From Dechloromonas sp. HYN0024 (GTDB lineage Bacteria; Pseudomonadota; Gammaproteobacteria; Burkholderiales; Rhodocyclaceae), in assembly GCF_003441615.1 (NCBI RefSeq), contig NZ_CP031842.1, forward strand, positions 693,501-757,500: a DNA stretch of 64,000 nt, read 5' to 3'. Positions 1 through 8,696 of this stretch are shown piece by piece. The position numbers and the translations under genes are program-made. The notes under the pieces are model-generated. The model saw nothing but the letters and a program-made list of their open reading frames with translations, searched no databases and was not told where the DNA came from. The first letter of the stretch is position 1; the number at the start of each line of letters is the position of its first letter.

Positions 1-2349
1 GTGCGGATATCCACCTCGGTCAAGAAAGAGAATGGCGAACGGGCTGTTGGTACGCTCCTCGCCAAGGATCATCCGGGCCTGCCGCTGTTGCTGTCCGGCA
101 AGCCCTATGTCGGGCGGGCCACTCTTTTCGGCAAGGCCTTCTATACCAGCTATACGCCGATTCTTGCGAAGGGTGGCAAGGTCATCGGGGCAAGCTTTAT
201 CGGTCTCGATATCTCGACCGAACTTGAGACACTCAAGCAGCAGATTCGCACCTTGAAGATCGGGGACAGCGGTTACTACTATGTGGTCGATGCCAACCCC
301 GGCAAGAGTTTCGGCAGTTTGATCGTGCATCCGGCGAAGGAGGGGAGCAATATCCTCGAGGCCAAGGATGCCGCTGGCCGCGAATTCATTCGCGAGATGC
401 TCGAGCGTGGCAGCGGTGACCTGACCTATCCCTGGCGTGATGCAGAATCCGGCGACAAATCGACGCGGGACATACTGGCGGTTTTTGATACCCTGCCCGA
501 TGCCAAATGGCTGGTCGTCGGTGGCAGCTACGTGGACGAGTTGCGCGCCCTGTCCAGTCAGGTCTCCCGCTTTGTCATGATCGGCGGCTTGCTGCTGGCG
601 CTCTTGCTGGCGGCCTTCCTGTACTGGCTGATTGGCCATCTGATCGTTCAGCCGTTGCGGGAAAAAGTCCTGCCGGCCTTTATCGACCTTGCCGAGGGGC
701 GTTACGACACGCCGCTTGATGTCCGCTCCAACGATGAGGTCGGCCAGGTTATTCAGGGCCTGCAGTCGATGCAGATTCAACAAGGCTTCAACGTTGCCGA
801 AGGCTTGCGCCTCGCCAATGAAAATCTACGGATTCGCATTGCGCTGGATTGCGTGTCGGCCAACCTGCGTATCGCCGATGACGACGGTCTGGTGATCTAC
901 GCCAACCGGGGCTTGCTGACCACCCTGCGTCAGATCGAAGGCGGGCTGCGCAAGCAACAGCCGGATTTCTCGGTTGACCGCTTTGTGGGCAGCAATATCG
1001 GTGCTTTTTACCCTGACCCGAAGGCAGCACTCAAGGCGCTGCGCGAGTTGCAGGGAGCGCGTCAGGCAGAACTCGACATTGGCGGTCGCATCTATAAAGT
1101 GATTACCAATCCGATCGTCAACGAACGCGGCCAGCGCCTCGGTACGGTCGGCGAGTGGGTCGACCGGACGGCGGAACTGAATGCCCAACGCTCGGTTGCC
1201 GCACTGGTTTCCCGCGCCTCTGCCGGGGATCTCGAGGCGCGTCTGGATACGTCGGTTCTTGAGGGGTTTTACAAGGAAATCGGTATCGGGATCAACAGCT
1301 TGCTCGAAACGAGCGGGATGGCTATCGGGGAGATCGGTACCTTGCTCTCGAGGATGGCTGATGGCGATCTCAATCAGAGCTTGAGCGGAGAGTATCAGGG
1401 TTCCTTTGCCCGCTTGTGTGATGATGCCAATCAAACGGTGAACAAGTTGCGTGAACTGGTCGGGGAAATCCAGTCGTCGGCGCATTCGATCAATACGGCG
1501 GCGAAGGAAATTGCCTCGGGCAATCTGGAGCTGTCGCGGCGGACGGAGGAGCAGGCGAGCAGCCTGCAGGAAACGGCCTCGAGCATGGAAGAGCTAACCG
1601 GGACGGTGAAGCAGAATGCCGACAACTCGAGGCAGGCGAGCGAACTGGCGGGGAGCGCACAGCAGGTGGCGATCAAGGGCGGTGAGGTGGTCGGTCAGGT
1701 GGTGCAGACAATGACCGCCATCCACCAGTCGAGCAACCGGATTGCTGACATTATCGGGGTTATTGACGGGATCGCCTTCCAGACCAATATCCTGGCGCTC
1801 AATGCGGCAGTTGAAGCGGCACGGGCTGGCGAGCAGGGGCGTGGCTTTGCCGTGGTGGCGTCGGAAGTCCGCAATCTGGCCCAGCGCAGCGCGGCGGCGG
1901 CGAAGGAAATCAAGGGGCTGATCTCGGACTCGGTGGACAAGGTTGAGGCGGGCAGCAAGCTGGTCGATCAGGCGGGTCGGACGATGGACGAGGTGGTGTC
2001 GAGCATCCGGCGGGTGGCGGGGCTGATGGTCGGGATTTCGGATGCGAGCCGGGAGCAGAGTGCAGGCATCGAGCATGTCAGTATTGCCGTCAGCCAGATG
2101 GATGAGGTGACGCAGCAGAATGCCGCCCTTGTCGAGCAGGCTGCCGCTGCAGCGGAAAGCCTCGAGGAGCAGGCCAGTAGCCTGGCCAAGGCGGTATCGG
2201 TTTTTCAGGTTGATGCGGGCAGTGATTTCCTCCTCGGTGGGCCGGGCAGCGATCAGTCGGCACCGCATGAGCAAGCCCGTGGGGCGGGCCGGGCGAAAAA
2301 GGCGGAAGCCTTGCCGCGTCGCCTTGATGACGAGTGGAAGGAGTTCTGA
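1..2349 (+). CDS. Methyl-accepting chemotaxis protein, 5' end cut off by the window
   Basis: Membrane chemoreceptor that controls CheA. The reading frame is open at base 1, so the true start and first membrane helix lie outside; the GTG at base 1 need not be a start. Visible parts, in order: a periplasmic Cache-type sensor (about residues 1-185, with the typical [10 protein letters not shown] and HP..G signatures), a membrane helix (about 192-213, [16 protein letters not shown]), a HAMP linker, a PAS-like segment (about 285-390), and a long cytoplasmic signalling hairpin whose tip reads [20 protein letters not shown]. The C-terminus is DEWKEF, matching the x-W-x-x-F pentapeptide by which receptors tether CheR and CheB. 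That fits its position directly upstream of cheR. The ligand cannot be predicted. Confidence 0.95.
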   Translation: MRISTSVKKENGERAVGTLLAKDHPGLPLLLSGKPYVGRATLFGKAFYTSYTPILAKGGKVIGASFIGLDISTELETLKQQIRTLKIGDSGYYYVVDANPGKSFGSLIVHPAKEGSNILEAKDAAGREFIREMLERGSGDLTYPWRDAESGDKSTRDILAVFDTLPDAKWLVVGGSYVDELRALSSQVSRFVMIGGLLLALLLAAFLYWLIGHLIVQPLREKVLPAFIDLAEGRYDTPLDVRSNDEVGQVIQGLQSMQIQQGFNVAEGLRLANENLRIRIALDCVSANLRIADDDGLVIYANRGLLTTLRQIEGGLRKQQPDFSVDRFVGSNIGAFYPDPKAALKALRELQGARQAELDIGGRIYKVITNPIVNERGQRLGTVGEWVDRTAELNAQRSVAALVSRASAGDLEARLDTSVLEGFYKEIGIGINSLLETSGMAIGEIGTLLSRMADGDLNQSLSGEYQGSFARLCDDANQTVNKLRELVGEIQSSAHSINTAAKEIASGNLELSRRTEEQASSLQETASSMEELTGTVKQNADNSRQASELAGSAQQVAIKGGEVVGQVVQTMTAIHQSSNRIADIIGVIDGIAFQTNILALNAAVEAARAGEQGRGFAVVASEVRNLAQRSAAAAKEIKGLISDSVDKVEAGSKLVDQAGRTMDEVVSSIRRVAGLMVGISDASREQSAGIEHVSIAVSQMDEVTQQNAALVEQAAAAAESLEEQASSLAKAVSVFQVDAGSDFLLGGPGSDQSAPHEQARGAGRAKKAEALPRRLDDEWKEF

Positions 2350-2351
2350 TC

Positions 2352-3239
2352 TTGGCCGAGACAAAACCGATCAACCCCGTCGTGTCCGGGCTGCGAGCCC
2401 CGTTGTCTGCCGGATTGGCGGGGCGTGAATTTGCCTTTTCTCTGGCCGATTTTGAACGTGTCCGCCAGCTCATCTATCAGCATGCCGGAATATCCTTGTC
2501 ACCGATCAAGCAGGACATGGTCTATTCCCGCTTGGCCCGACGTTTGAGGGCGACCGGGATGACTTCGTTTGCCGCCTATCTGGATGCGCTGGAGACCGAT
2601 AAAGGCGATGAGTGGGAGCGCTTCGTCAATTCGCTAACGACCAATCTGACGTCCTTTTTCCGCGAGCCGCATCATTTTCCGATTTTTGCTGAACATCTTC
2701 GCCGGATCGGTAGCAAACGCCCCATACGCATCTGGTGTTCGGCGGCATCAACTGGCGAAGAACCCTATTCGATTGCCATGACGGTGGCAGAAACCTTCGG
2801 GGCCGATACTTCTCACGTCTCGATCATTGCCTCGGATCTGGATACGCATGTCCTGGCGACAGCCGAGAAGGGGGTTTATCCGCTGGAGAGGGTCGAAAAG
2901 CTGACCCCCGAACAATTGAGAAAATTCTTTCTGCGCGGCACCGGCGGACAGGAGGGCTTTGTCTCGGTCAGGCCGGAGCTCCGGCGGATGGTCTCATTTC
3001 TCAGGATCAATTTGCTCGATGCCAGCTATGCCGTCAAAGGGCCGCTCGATGTCATTTTTTGTCGAAATGTCATGATTTATTTCGACCGGCCGACCCAGTA
3101 CAAGATCCTGTCGCGATTCGCCCCGATGATGCAGCCGGATGGCCTGATGTTTGCCGGCCACTCCGAAAGCTTCATGCATGCGGCCAACCTGTTCAAGTCT
3201 CAGGGCAAGACCGTCTATACCCTGGCCAGCGCCCCATAG
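2352..3239 (+). CDS. cheR: Chemotaxis protein methyltransferase CheR
   Basis: Transfers methyl groups from S-adenosylmethionine to receptor glutamates, setting adaptation with CheB. About 295 residues, normal for the family. It has the N-terminal helical domain (FERVRQLIYQHAGISL) and a SAM-binding domain with RIWCSAASTGEEPYSIAM and the late motif PLDVIFCRNVMIYFD. The frame also opens at GTG 2334, inside the receptor gene. I prefer the TTG at 2352 because AAGGAG at 2338-2343 lies 8 bases upstream of it. The receptor stop (2347-2349) falls between the two, so translation is probably coupled. First of the adaptation trio cheR-cheD-cheB. Confidence 0.95.
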   Translation: MAETKPINPVVSGLRAPLSAGLAGREFAFSLADFERVRQLIYQHAGISLSPIKQDMVYSRLARRLRATGMTSFAAYLDALETDKGDEWERFVNSLTTNLTSFFREPHHFPIFAEHLRRIGSKRPIRIWCSAASTGEEPYSIAMTVAETFGADTSHVSIIASDLDTHVLATAEKGVYPLERVEKLTPEQLRKFFLRGTGGQEGFVSVRPELRRMVSFLRINLLDASYAVKGPLDVIFCRNVMIYFDRPTQYKILSRFAPMMQPDGLMFAGHSESFMHAANLFKSQGKTVYTLASAP

Positions 3240-3251
3240 CAGAGGAAAACG

Positions 3252-3857
3252 GTGCACCACGCCTACGATGAGCCGCTTGCCGCCAACCGGTATTTTGACC
3301 GGAAGTTTGGGCTGGAGGCGGCCAAGATACTGCCCGGAGAGTACTTCGTCTCGACTGACGATGCGCTGCTCGTCACCGTCCTCGGGTCATGCGTGGCGGC
3401 TTGCATTCGCGATACCGATTCGGGTATCGGCGGGATGAACCATTTTATGCTGCCTGATGATGGTGGCCGCAACCCGCTCGGGGCGTCAGCCCGCTATGGC
3501 ACCTATGCCATGGAAATTCTGATCAATCACCTGCTGAAACTGGGGGCGCGGCGCAATCGCCTCGAGGCCAAGGTATTTGGTGGCGGATCGGTGATGGCCA
3601 GTCTGGCCGGCAGCCAGGTTGGAGAAAAAAATGCGGAATTCGTACTTGAATTCCTTAAAACTGAGAAAATCCCCATTGTTGCTAAGGATTTGCTGGATTC
3701 ATATCCGCGGAAAGTCTACTATTTTCCCCATACAGGAAGGGCCCTGGTCAAAAAGCTGCATCGCGTTCATAACGACACGCTGTTCAGCCGGGAGAACGAG
3801 TACAAGATCCGCCTGAGTGGTTCGACCTTCGTTGGCGATGTGGAGTTGTTTGTATGA
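3252..3857 (+). CDS. cheD: Chemoreceptor glutamine deamidase CheD
   Basis: Deamidates specific receptor glutamines to glutamate so that CheR can methylate them; in some bacteria it also acts with CheC on CheY-P. It is 201 residues with the CheD hallmark around residues 34-58: TVLGSCVAACIRD contains the catalytic Cys, followed by GGMNHFMLP with the His. The GTG start has an AGAGGAAA ribosome site 4 bases upstream. It sits between cheR and cheB, the usual order. No cheC was seen here, so its role is probably limited to receptor modification. Confidence 0.94.
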   Translation: MHHAYDEPLAANRYFDRKFGLEAAKILPGEYFVSTDDALLVTVLGSCVAACIRDTDSGIGGMNHFMLPDDGGRNPLGASARYGTYAMEILINHLLKLGARRNRLEAKVFGGGSVMASLAGSQVGEKNAEFVLEFLKTEKIPIVAKDLLDSYPRKVYYFPHTGRALVKKLHRVHNDTLFSRENEYKIRLSGSTFVGDVELFV

Positions 3858-3904
3858 TGCGCTTGCCACTCAAAATGCATGTGGTTTCAAATTTTTCTGA
3901 CTAG

Positions 3905-4963
3905 ATGCCGATGAAAACTAAAGTTTTGGTAGTGGATGATTCGATGTTGATGCGCAGTCTGCTGACCAAGATGATCAATCTGGCGCCGGACATGGAGGTC
4001 GTTGGTGCTGCACCCGACGCTCAGGAGGCGCGGGAGATGATCAAGGTGCTCAATCCGGATGTCCTGACGCTCGATGTCCAGATGCCGAAAATGGATGGGC
4101 TGGAGTTTCTTGAACGCCTGATGCGCCTGCGGCCGATGCCGGTGGTCATGGTTTCGGCATTTACCGAGGCGGGGTCGGATATAACGCTGAAAGCCCTTGA
4201 GCTGGGGGCGGTTGATTACATTGGCAAGCCACGGACTGACAATGGAAAAAGCATCGAGAGCTACGCCGACGATCTGGTCGAAAAAATACGCGCGGCCAAA
4301 GGCGCGCGACTGCACCGTTCAATTGCAAAAGCCACCGCTTCATCGTTGCCACCGACCATCGCGATGCCGGTCAGGCCAGGCGTCGCGGGAAGTGGGGTGG
4401 TGATTCTGGTCGGTGCCTCGACCGGGGGTACCGAGGCAATCAAGGAGTTTTTGCAGGGCATGCCGGCCGACTGTCCCCCCATACTGATTGTTCAGCACAT
4501 GCCGGAGTCCTTTACCGGATCGTTTGCCCGCCGCCTCGATGCCTTGTGTGCGCCGCGGGTCATTGAGGCGCAAGGGAATGAAAAAATCGAAGCGGGTACG
4601 GTCTATGTTGCGCCCGGGCATTCCCATTTGCTGATCCGTCGTGAGGGGGGCGCCCTGTTCACCGAATTGGCGGCTTCGCCGCCGGTCAACCGGCATCGGC
4701 CGTCGGTCGATGTGCTGTTCGATTCAGCGGCCAGTTTGCTCGGCAGCAGGGCACTTGGCGTTATCCTGACGGGTATGGGCAAGGATGGTGCCCAAGGCTT
4801 GTTGAAGTTACGTCAGTCCGGGGCGAAAACCTTCGGGCAGGACGAAGGCAGTTGTGTTGTTTACGGTATGCCGCGCGAGGCTTTTCTGATTGGGGCGGTG
4901 GCCGAGCAGTGTGCGCTGGGTGACATGGCAAGGCGGGTGATCGGTGCAATTGGCACGCATTAA
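3905..4963 (+). CDS. cheB: Protein-glutamate methylesterase/glutamine deamidase CheB
   Basis: Removes methyl groups from receptors when phosphorylated by CheA. It has an N-terminal receiver domain (residues 5-125; acidic pair D11-D12, phosphoacceptor D57, KP at 108-109) and a C-terminal methylesterase domain (about 165-350). The esterase triad is readable as S172 in GASTGGTEA, H198 in VQHMP and D294 in GMGKDGA. At 352 residues it is normal length. The 47-base gap after cheD contains no clear terminator, so cheRDB are probably cotranscribed. Confidence 0.96.
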   Translation: MPMKTKVLVVDDSMLMRSLLTKMINLAPDMEVVGAAPDAQEAREMIKVLNPDVLTLDVQMPKMDGLEFLERLMRLRPMPVVMVSAFTEAGSDITLKALELGAVDYIGKPRTDNGKSIESYADDLVEKIRAAKGARLHRSIAKATASSLPPTIAMPVRPGVAGSGVVILVGASTGGTEAIKEFLQGMPADCPPILIVQHMPESFTGSFARRLDALCAPRVIEAQGNEKIEAGTVYVAPGHSHLLIRREGGALFTELAASPPVNRHRPSVDVLFDSAASLLGSRALGVILTGMGKDGAQGLLKLRQSGAKTFGQDEGSCVVYGMPREAFLIGAVAEQCALGDMARRVIGAIGTH

Positions 4964-5037
4964 TCGGCCGGGCTTGTTGGCAATGGCTAAAGGATTAAAC
5001 TAGAACCCTATTTTTACTATTTGGCATGGGAAAACAA

Positions 5038-5343
5038 ATGCAGACAAGTATTTCGAACGAATCAGGCAAGGTGGTCATCAAGCTGGCGGGGCGTTTTGAT
5101 TTCAATACCCACCGCGAATTTCGTGCCGCATACGAACCCTTTATTGCCGATTCAGAGGTCAGGTCGGTCACCGTTGATTTTTCCGGGGTCGATTATCTGG
5201 ATAGCTCCGCATTGGGTATGTTGTTGATGTTGCGCGACAAATTGGGTGGTGCGGGCAAGGATGTGGCGTTGGCCGGAGTGCGTGGCAACGTAAAACAGGT
5301 GCTAGATATTGCTAATTTTGGTAAATTGTTTCAAATTTCGTAG
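5038..5343 (+). CDS. STAS-domain anti-sigma-factor antagonist-like protein
   Basis: Single STAS domain of about 101 residues. The family switches partners through phosphorylation of a conserved serine; here the site is in VDYLDSSALGMLL, about residues 56-57 counted from this start. I start at ATG 5038 because GGA lies 6 bases upstream and the strand-1 pattern begins immediately; an upstream in-frame ATG at 5026 would add four residues. No anti-sigma kinase or PP2C phosphatase gene is in the window, so the partners are unknown. It lies alone between cheB and cheV, with about 60-130 bp of non-coding DNA on each side, and may have its own promoter. A link to chemotaxis is inferred from position only. 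Confidence 0.88.
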   Translation: MQTSISNESGKVVIKLAGRFDFNTHREFRAAYEPFIADSEVRSVTVDFSGVDYLDSSALGMLLMLRDKLGGAGKDVALAGVRGNVKQVLDIANFGKLFQIS

Positions 5344-5471
5344 AATATTGGTTGGGCGCCGCATTGGCCCTGGTGGCAGGTTGGTCGCCGTGTAGTGATG
5401 GGGGCGGGCGCATTGAACGCGCCTCCTGTGATCGAGGGGGCGACTGACGTGCGACAAGCGAGAGGATGGCA

Positions 5472-6440
5472 ATGTCGGAATTATTGAAGAATATCGACGC
5501 ACGAACGAAATTGGCGGGCACCAACAAGCTCGAGATACTGCTTTTCTTTCTTGGGGTCGATCAGCGAACCGGGCGGCGTGAGACGTACGGCATCAATGTC
5601 TTCAAGGTTCGTGAAGTGATGCGCACCCCGGTGATTACTGCTGCGCCTGACATGCCGCCCTCGGTTGAAGGTATGGTCAGCCTGCGCGGAGCCCTGGTGC
5701 CGGTCATTGACCTCGCCAAGTATTCCGGGATTTCTCCCGAAAAGCCGCGCGAAATCATGATCGTGACGGAATATAACGGACACACGCAGGGTTTTCTCGT
5801 TGAAGGTGTCGACACCATCCTTCGTCTCGACTGGAGCAAGATGCGTGTTCCGCCAGAGATGTTGACGTCGCAGACCGGGGGGCTGGTGACCGCTGTCACC
5901 GAGCTTGATGACAACCGTCTGGTGATGATGATGGATGTCGAGAAGGTGCTCTCGGAGACGTCGACGATCGACAATGAAAGCATGTTCCGCGGCGTTGTAC
6001 CGGTCGACCGCCCGGATTGCACGGTGTTTTATTGCGATGACTCCAGTGTCGCCCGCAAGCAGATCGAACGCACCCTGGCAGCCATGGGTGTCAAGGGTAT
6101 ATCGGCGGTCAATGGCCGCCAGATGTGGGAGGAAATGGAGAAGGTGGCGACCTATGCGCAGTCGATCGGCAAGCCGCCGTCGTCGCTGATCAGCCTGGTG
6201 CTGACCGATATCGAAATGCCCGAGATGGATGGTTATATCCTGACCAAGAAAATCAAGTCTGATCCCCGTTTCAACGGTATTTCGGTGATCATGCATTCCT
6301 CCCTTTCAGGGATGTCCAATCAAAAGCTCGGCGCGTCGGTCGGCGTCGACGAATACGTACCAAAATTCGAGCCGATGCGCCTGTCCGAAACCCTGGCCCG
6401 GCGGCTCGGTGTGGATACCTTGCCGGTTCGTGCGGCCTGA
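5472..6440 (+). CDS. cheV: CheV-type coupling protein (CheW domain fused to receiver), first copy
   Basis: Couples receptors to CheA and provides phosphorylation-dependent adaptation. It has an N-terminal CheW-like domain (about residues 1-170; TYGINVFKVREVMRTP and MVSLRGALVPVIDL are the typical strands) and a C-terminal receiver domain (about 180-320). In the receiver I can read the DD pair in FYCDDSS, the phosphoacceptor in LTDIEMPEMDGY, HSS and PKF, so it looks active. ATG 5472 is chosen over ATG 5466 because AGAGGA at 5461-5466 gives a 5-base spacing. The preceding 130 bp may hold a promoter; a GG-N10-GC element at 5375-5388 is present but has a poor -12 half. Confidence 0.93.
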   Translation: MSELLKNIDARTKLAGTNKLEILLFFLGVDQRTGRRETYGINVFKVREVMRTPVITAAPDMPPSVEGMVSLRGALVPVIDLAKYSGISPEKPREIMIVTEYNGHTQGFLVEGVDTILRLDWSKMRVPPEMLTSQTGGLVTAVTELDDNRLVMMMDVEKVLSETSTIDNESMFRGVVPVDRPDCTVFYCDDSSVARKQIERTLAAMGVKGISAVNGRQMWEEMEKVATYAQSIGKPPSSLISLVLTDIEMPEMDGYILTKKIKSDPRFNGISVIMHSSLSGMSNQKLGASVGVDEYVPKFEPMRLSETLARRLGVDTLPVRAA

Positions 6441-6459
6441 GAGATAGCGGGAGTTGGCG

Positions 6460-7395
6460 ATGGACCTCGTTGAGAACAAAAACCTGCTGGACAGCATCGA
6501 TGCGCGGACGCGCCTGGCCGGTTCCAACAAGATGGAAATTCTGCTTTTCTCGCTGGGGACCCGCGAGATTTTCGGTATCAATGTCTTTAAAGTCCGCGAG
6601 GTTGGCCGGACGCCGCACATTACCCGGACCCCGAACATGCCACGAGGTGTGGAGGGGCTGATTTCGCTGCGCGGCAATGTCATTCCGGTCCTCTCCCTGG
6701 CCCCGTTCATGCAGTTGGATGCGCCAGCGGGACTCGGCAAGACCATGATGGTGGCCGAGTATTCAAAGCGCACGCTGGGTTTCCTGGTGCACGATGTTGA
6801 TCGGATCATCCGGGTGGACTGGGAGCGCGTGAAGGCGCCGGAAAACGTGCTGGCCGCCAATCAGGGGTTGATTACTGCGGTGATCGAACTGGATGATGGC
6901 GGGCTGGTTTCAATTCTCGATGTCGAGCAGATTCTGGCCAATTCGTTTGGCGAGGCGATGATCGTCGATATCCCGCCGGCCAAGGTCGACCCCGATACCA
7001 GCGTCTTTTTTGTCGATGATTCGGTGGTCGCCCGGCGAAAAATTGCTGAAGTGCTCGACAAACTCGGTGTCCGTCACAAACACGCGACCAATGGTCAGGA
7101 AGCCTGGACCCGTTTACAGGGGATCGCCGGGCATGCCGGCCAGATGGGACATAACATCCGTGACGATGTTCGCCTGATCCTGGTCGACGCCGAGATGCCG
7201 GAAATGGACGGCTATGTGCTGACCAAGAATATCAAGTCCGACCCCCGTTTCAACGGGGTGCCGGTGGTCATGCACTCATCGCTCTCTTCTGAAGCCAATC
7301 GGGCCATGGGGAAATCGGTTGGGGTGGATGCCTATGTCGCAAAATTTGATGCCGAAGCGTTGGCGGATACCCTGCGTCCGCTGATTGAACGATAA
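6460..7395 (+). CDS. cheV: CheV-type coupling protein, second copy
   Basis: Tandem paralogue of the preceding gene, with the same architecture: CheW domain (FGINVFKVREVGRTP, LISLRGNVIPVLSL) then receiver (FFVDDSVV, VDAEMPEMDGY, HSS, AKF). The receiver residues are intact. The two copies share near-identical blocks such as SIDARTRLAGSNKMEILLF and IKSDPRFNG, so they probably arose by local duplication. ATG 6460 has CGGGAG 6 bases upstream; a TTG at 6454 is also in frame. The 19-base gap to the first copy indicates one transcript. With no separate cheW in the window, the two CheV proteins may supply coupling for this array. Confidence 0.93.
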   Translation: MDLVENKNLLDSIDARTRLAGSNKMEILLFSLGTREIFGINVFKVREVGRTPHITRTPNMPRGVEGLISLRGNVIPVLSLAPFMQLDAPAGLGKTMMVAEYSKRTLGFLVHDVDRIIRVDWERVKAPENVLAANQGLITAVIELDDGGLVSILDVEQILANSFGEAMIVDIPPAKVDPDTSVFFVDDSVVARRKIAEVLDKLGVRHKHATNGQEAWTRLQGIAGHAGQMGHNIRDDVRLILVDAEMPEMDGYVLTKNIKSDPRFNGVPVVMHSSLSSEANRAMGKSVGVDAYVAKFDAEALADTLRPLIER

Positions 7396-7419
7396 CAATC
7401 CAAGTACCTGGAGTAGTGC

Positions 7420-7815
7420 ATGGCAGCTGATCCGAAAATGAAATTTCTGGTGGTCGACGATTTCTCCACCATGCGACGAATTGTCCGAAATCTTCTCAAA
7501 GAGCTCGGCTTTACCAACGTCGACGAGGCTGAGGACGGGGCGATCGCACTACAGAAATTGCAGGCCGGTGGCTTCGAGTTTGTGGTGACCGACTGGAATA
7601 TGCCGAACATGGATGGCCTGACCCTGCTCCAGTCAATTCGGGCGACGCCGCATCTCAAGCATCTGCCGGTCCTCATGATCACCGCGGAAGCCAAGAAGGA
7701 AAACATTATCGCGGCCGCCCAGTCGGGTGCCAGTGGCTATATCGTCAAGCCTTTTACGGCAGGGACACTTTCGGAAAAGCTGAACAAGATTTTCGAAAAA
7801 ATGGGCCAGGCGTAA
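7420..7815 (+). CDS. cheY: Chemotaxis response regulator CheY
   Basis: Single receiver domain of 131 residues that carries the signal from CheA to the FliM/FliN switch. Acidic pair D13-D14, phosphoacceptor D58 in [12 protein letters not shown]88 in MITAEAK and K110 in YIVKPF are all present, matching enterobacterial CheY closely. A ribosome site (CTGGAG) lies upstream. It is immediately followed by cheZ, as in most gammaproteobacterial and betaproteobacterial loci. Confidence 0.97.
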   Translation: MAADPKMKFLVVDDFSTMRRIVRNLLKELGFTNVDEAEDGAIALQKLQAGGFEFVVTDWNMPNMDGLTLLQSIRATPHLKHLPVLMITAEAKKENIIAAAQSGASGYIVKPFTAGTLSEKLNKIFEKMGQA

Positions 7816-7824
7816 GGGGAAAAC

Positions 7825-8685
7825 ATGTCTGCCAATAACGATTCAGATGACCTTGAAGCTCTTTTTGACTCAATCGCAGCGAGTACTGCCGCCGCGCCGG
7901 AGCCCGCGCCAGTCGCGCCCGTAACGCCTGCGCCAGCGGCGTCGGCGGATGCCGATAGCGATGACTTGCAGGCCTTGTTTGACAGTGTTGCTGCCACGGC
8001 CAGCGTTGCCCAAGTCAGTGCCGACGCCCCCGGCGATGGTGGTGGGCTGGATGGTGATGCCGGTGCAGCCTGGTCGCAGCAGGAGGCGGTGTTCAATCGC
8101 ATCGGTCAGATGGCGCGCAATCTGCACGATACCCTCGGTCAGCTCGGCTACGACAAGCTCATCGAGCAGACCGTTTCGGCGCTGCCCGATGCCAAGGATC
8201 GCCTTGCCTATGTCGCCAATTTGACCGAGCAGGCCGCGTGCCGCGTGCTCAATGCGACGGATATCGCCAATCCTCTGGTTGAAGAGATGGAGCATAGCGC
8301 CCAGGCCCTTGGTCAGCGTTGGGACAAGGTGTTTGCCAACGACATGGGGCCGGCTGAATTCAAGCTACTGGCGGCGGAAACCCGGGCCTTCCTCAATGAG
8401 GGACTACCTCAGAAGGCGCGTGCTACGCATACCCAATTGACCGAAATCATGATGGCTCAGGATTTCCAGGACCTGACCGGACAGGTTATCAAAAAGATTG
8501 TCAGCCTCGCCCATGAGCTTGAGTCGGGCCTGATGACGGTGCTCCTTGAGGTGCTGCCGGAAACCAAGCGCACCGAGGAAGTTGCCAGTCTGATGAACGG
8601 TCCGGTCATCAATGCCGAGGGGCGCAGCGATGTGGTAGTTAACCAGGAGCAGGTCGATGACCTGCTGGACAGCCTCGGCTTCTGA
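7825..8685 (+). CDS. cheZ: CheY-P phosphatase CheZ with an extended N-terminus
   Basis: Dephosphorylates CheY-P to end the tumble or reversal signal. The catalytic helix AQDFQDLTGQVIKK contains D216 and Q220, equivalent to the D and Q of E. coli CheZ in DLTGQ. The C-terminus QVDDLLDSLGF matches the known CheY-binding peptide. At 286 residues it is longer than E. coli CheZ (214) because of about 80 extra N-terminal residues rich in Ala, Pro and Asp. These contain two near-identical segments, SDDLEALFDSIA (8-19) and SDDLQALFDSVA (46-57), that resemble the C-terminal binding peptide. It starts 9 bases after cheY with GGGGAA upstream. Confidence 0.95.
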   Translation: MSANNDSDDLEALFDSIAASTAAAPEPAPVAPVTPAPAASADADSDDLQALFDSVAATASVAQVSADAPGDGGGLDGDAGAAWSQQEAVFNRIGQMARNLHDTLGQLGYDKLIEQTVSALPDAKDRLAYVANLTEQAACRVLNATDIANPLVEEMEHSAQALGQRWDKVFANDMGPAEFKLLAAETRAFLNEGLPQKARATHTQLTEIMMAQDFQDLTGQVIKKIVSLAHELESGLMTVLLEVLPETKRTEEVASLMNGPVINAEGRSDVVVNQEQVDDLLDSLGF

Positions 8686-8696
8686 GGAGGGCGATA

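Noticed and set aside
1..3. GTG at base 1 as the true start of the receptor
   Set aside because: The predicted product would start inside the Cache domain and lack the first membrane helix; the frame is cut by the window edge.
5373..5389. GG-N10-GC element upstream of cheV
   Set aside because: The spacing is right but the -12 half (TCGCC) is poor and chemotaxis genes are usually FliA-dependent; too weak to list.
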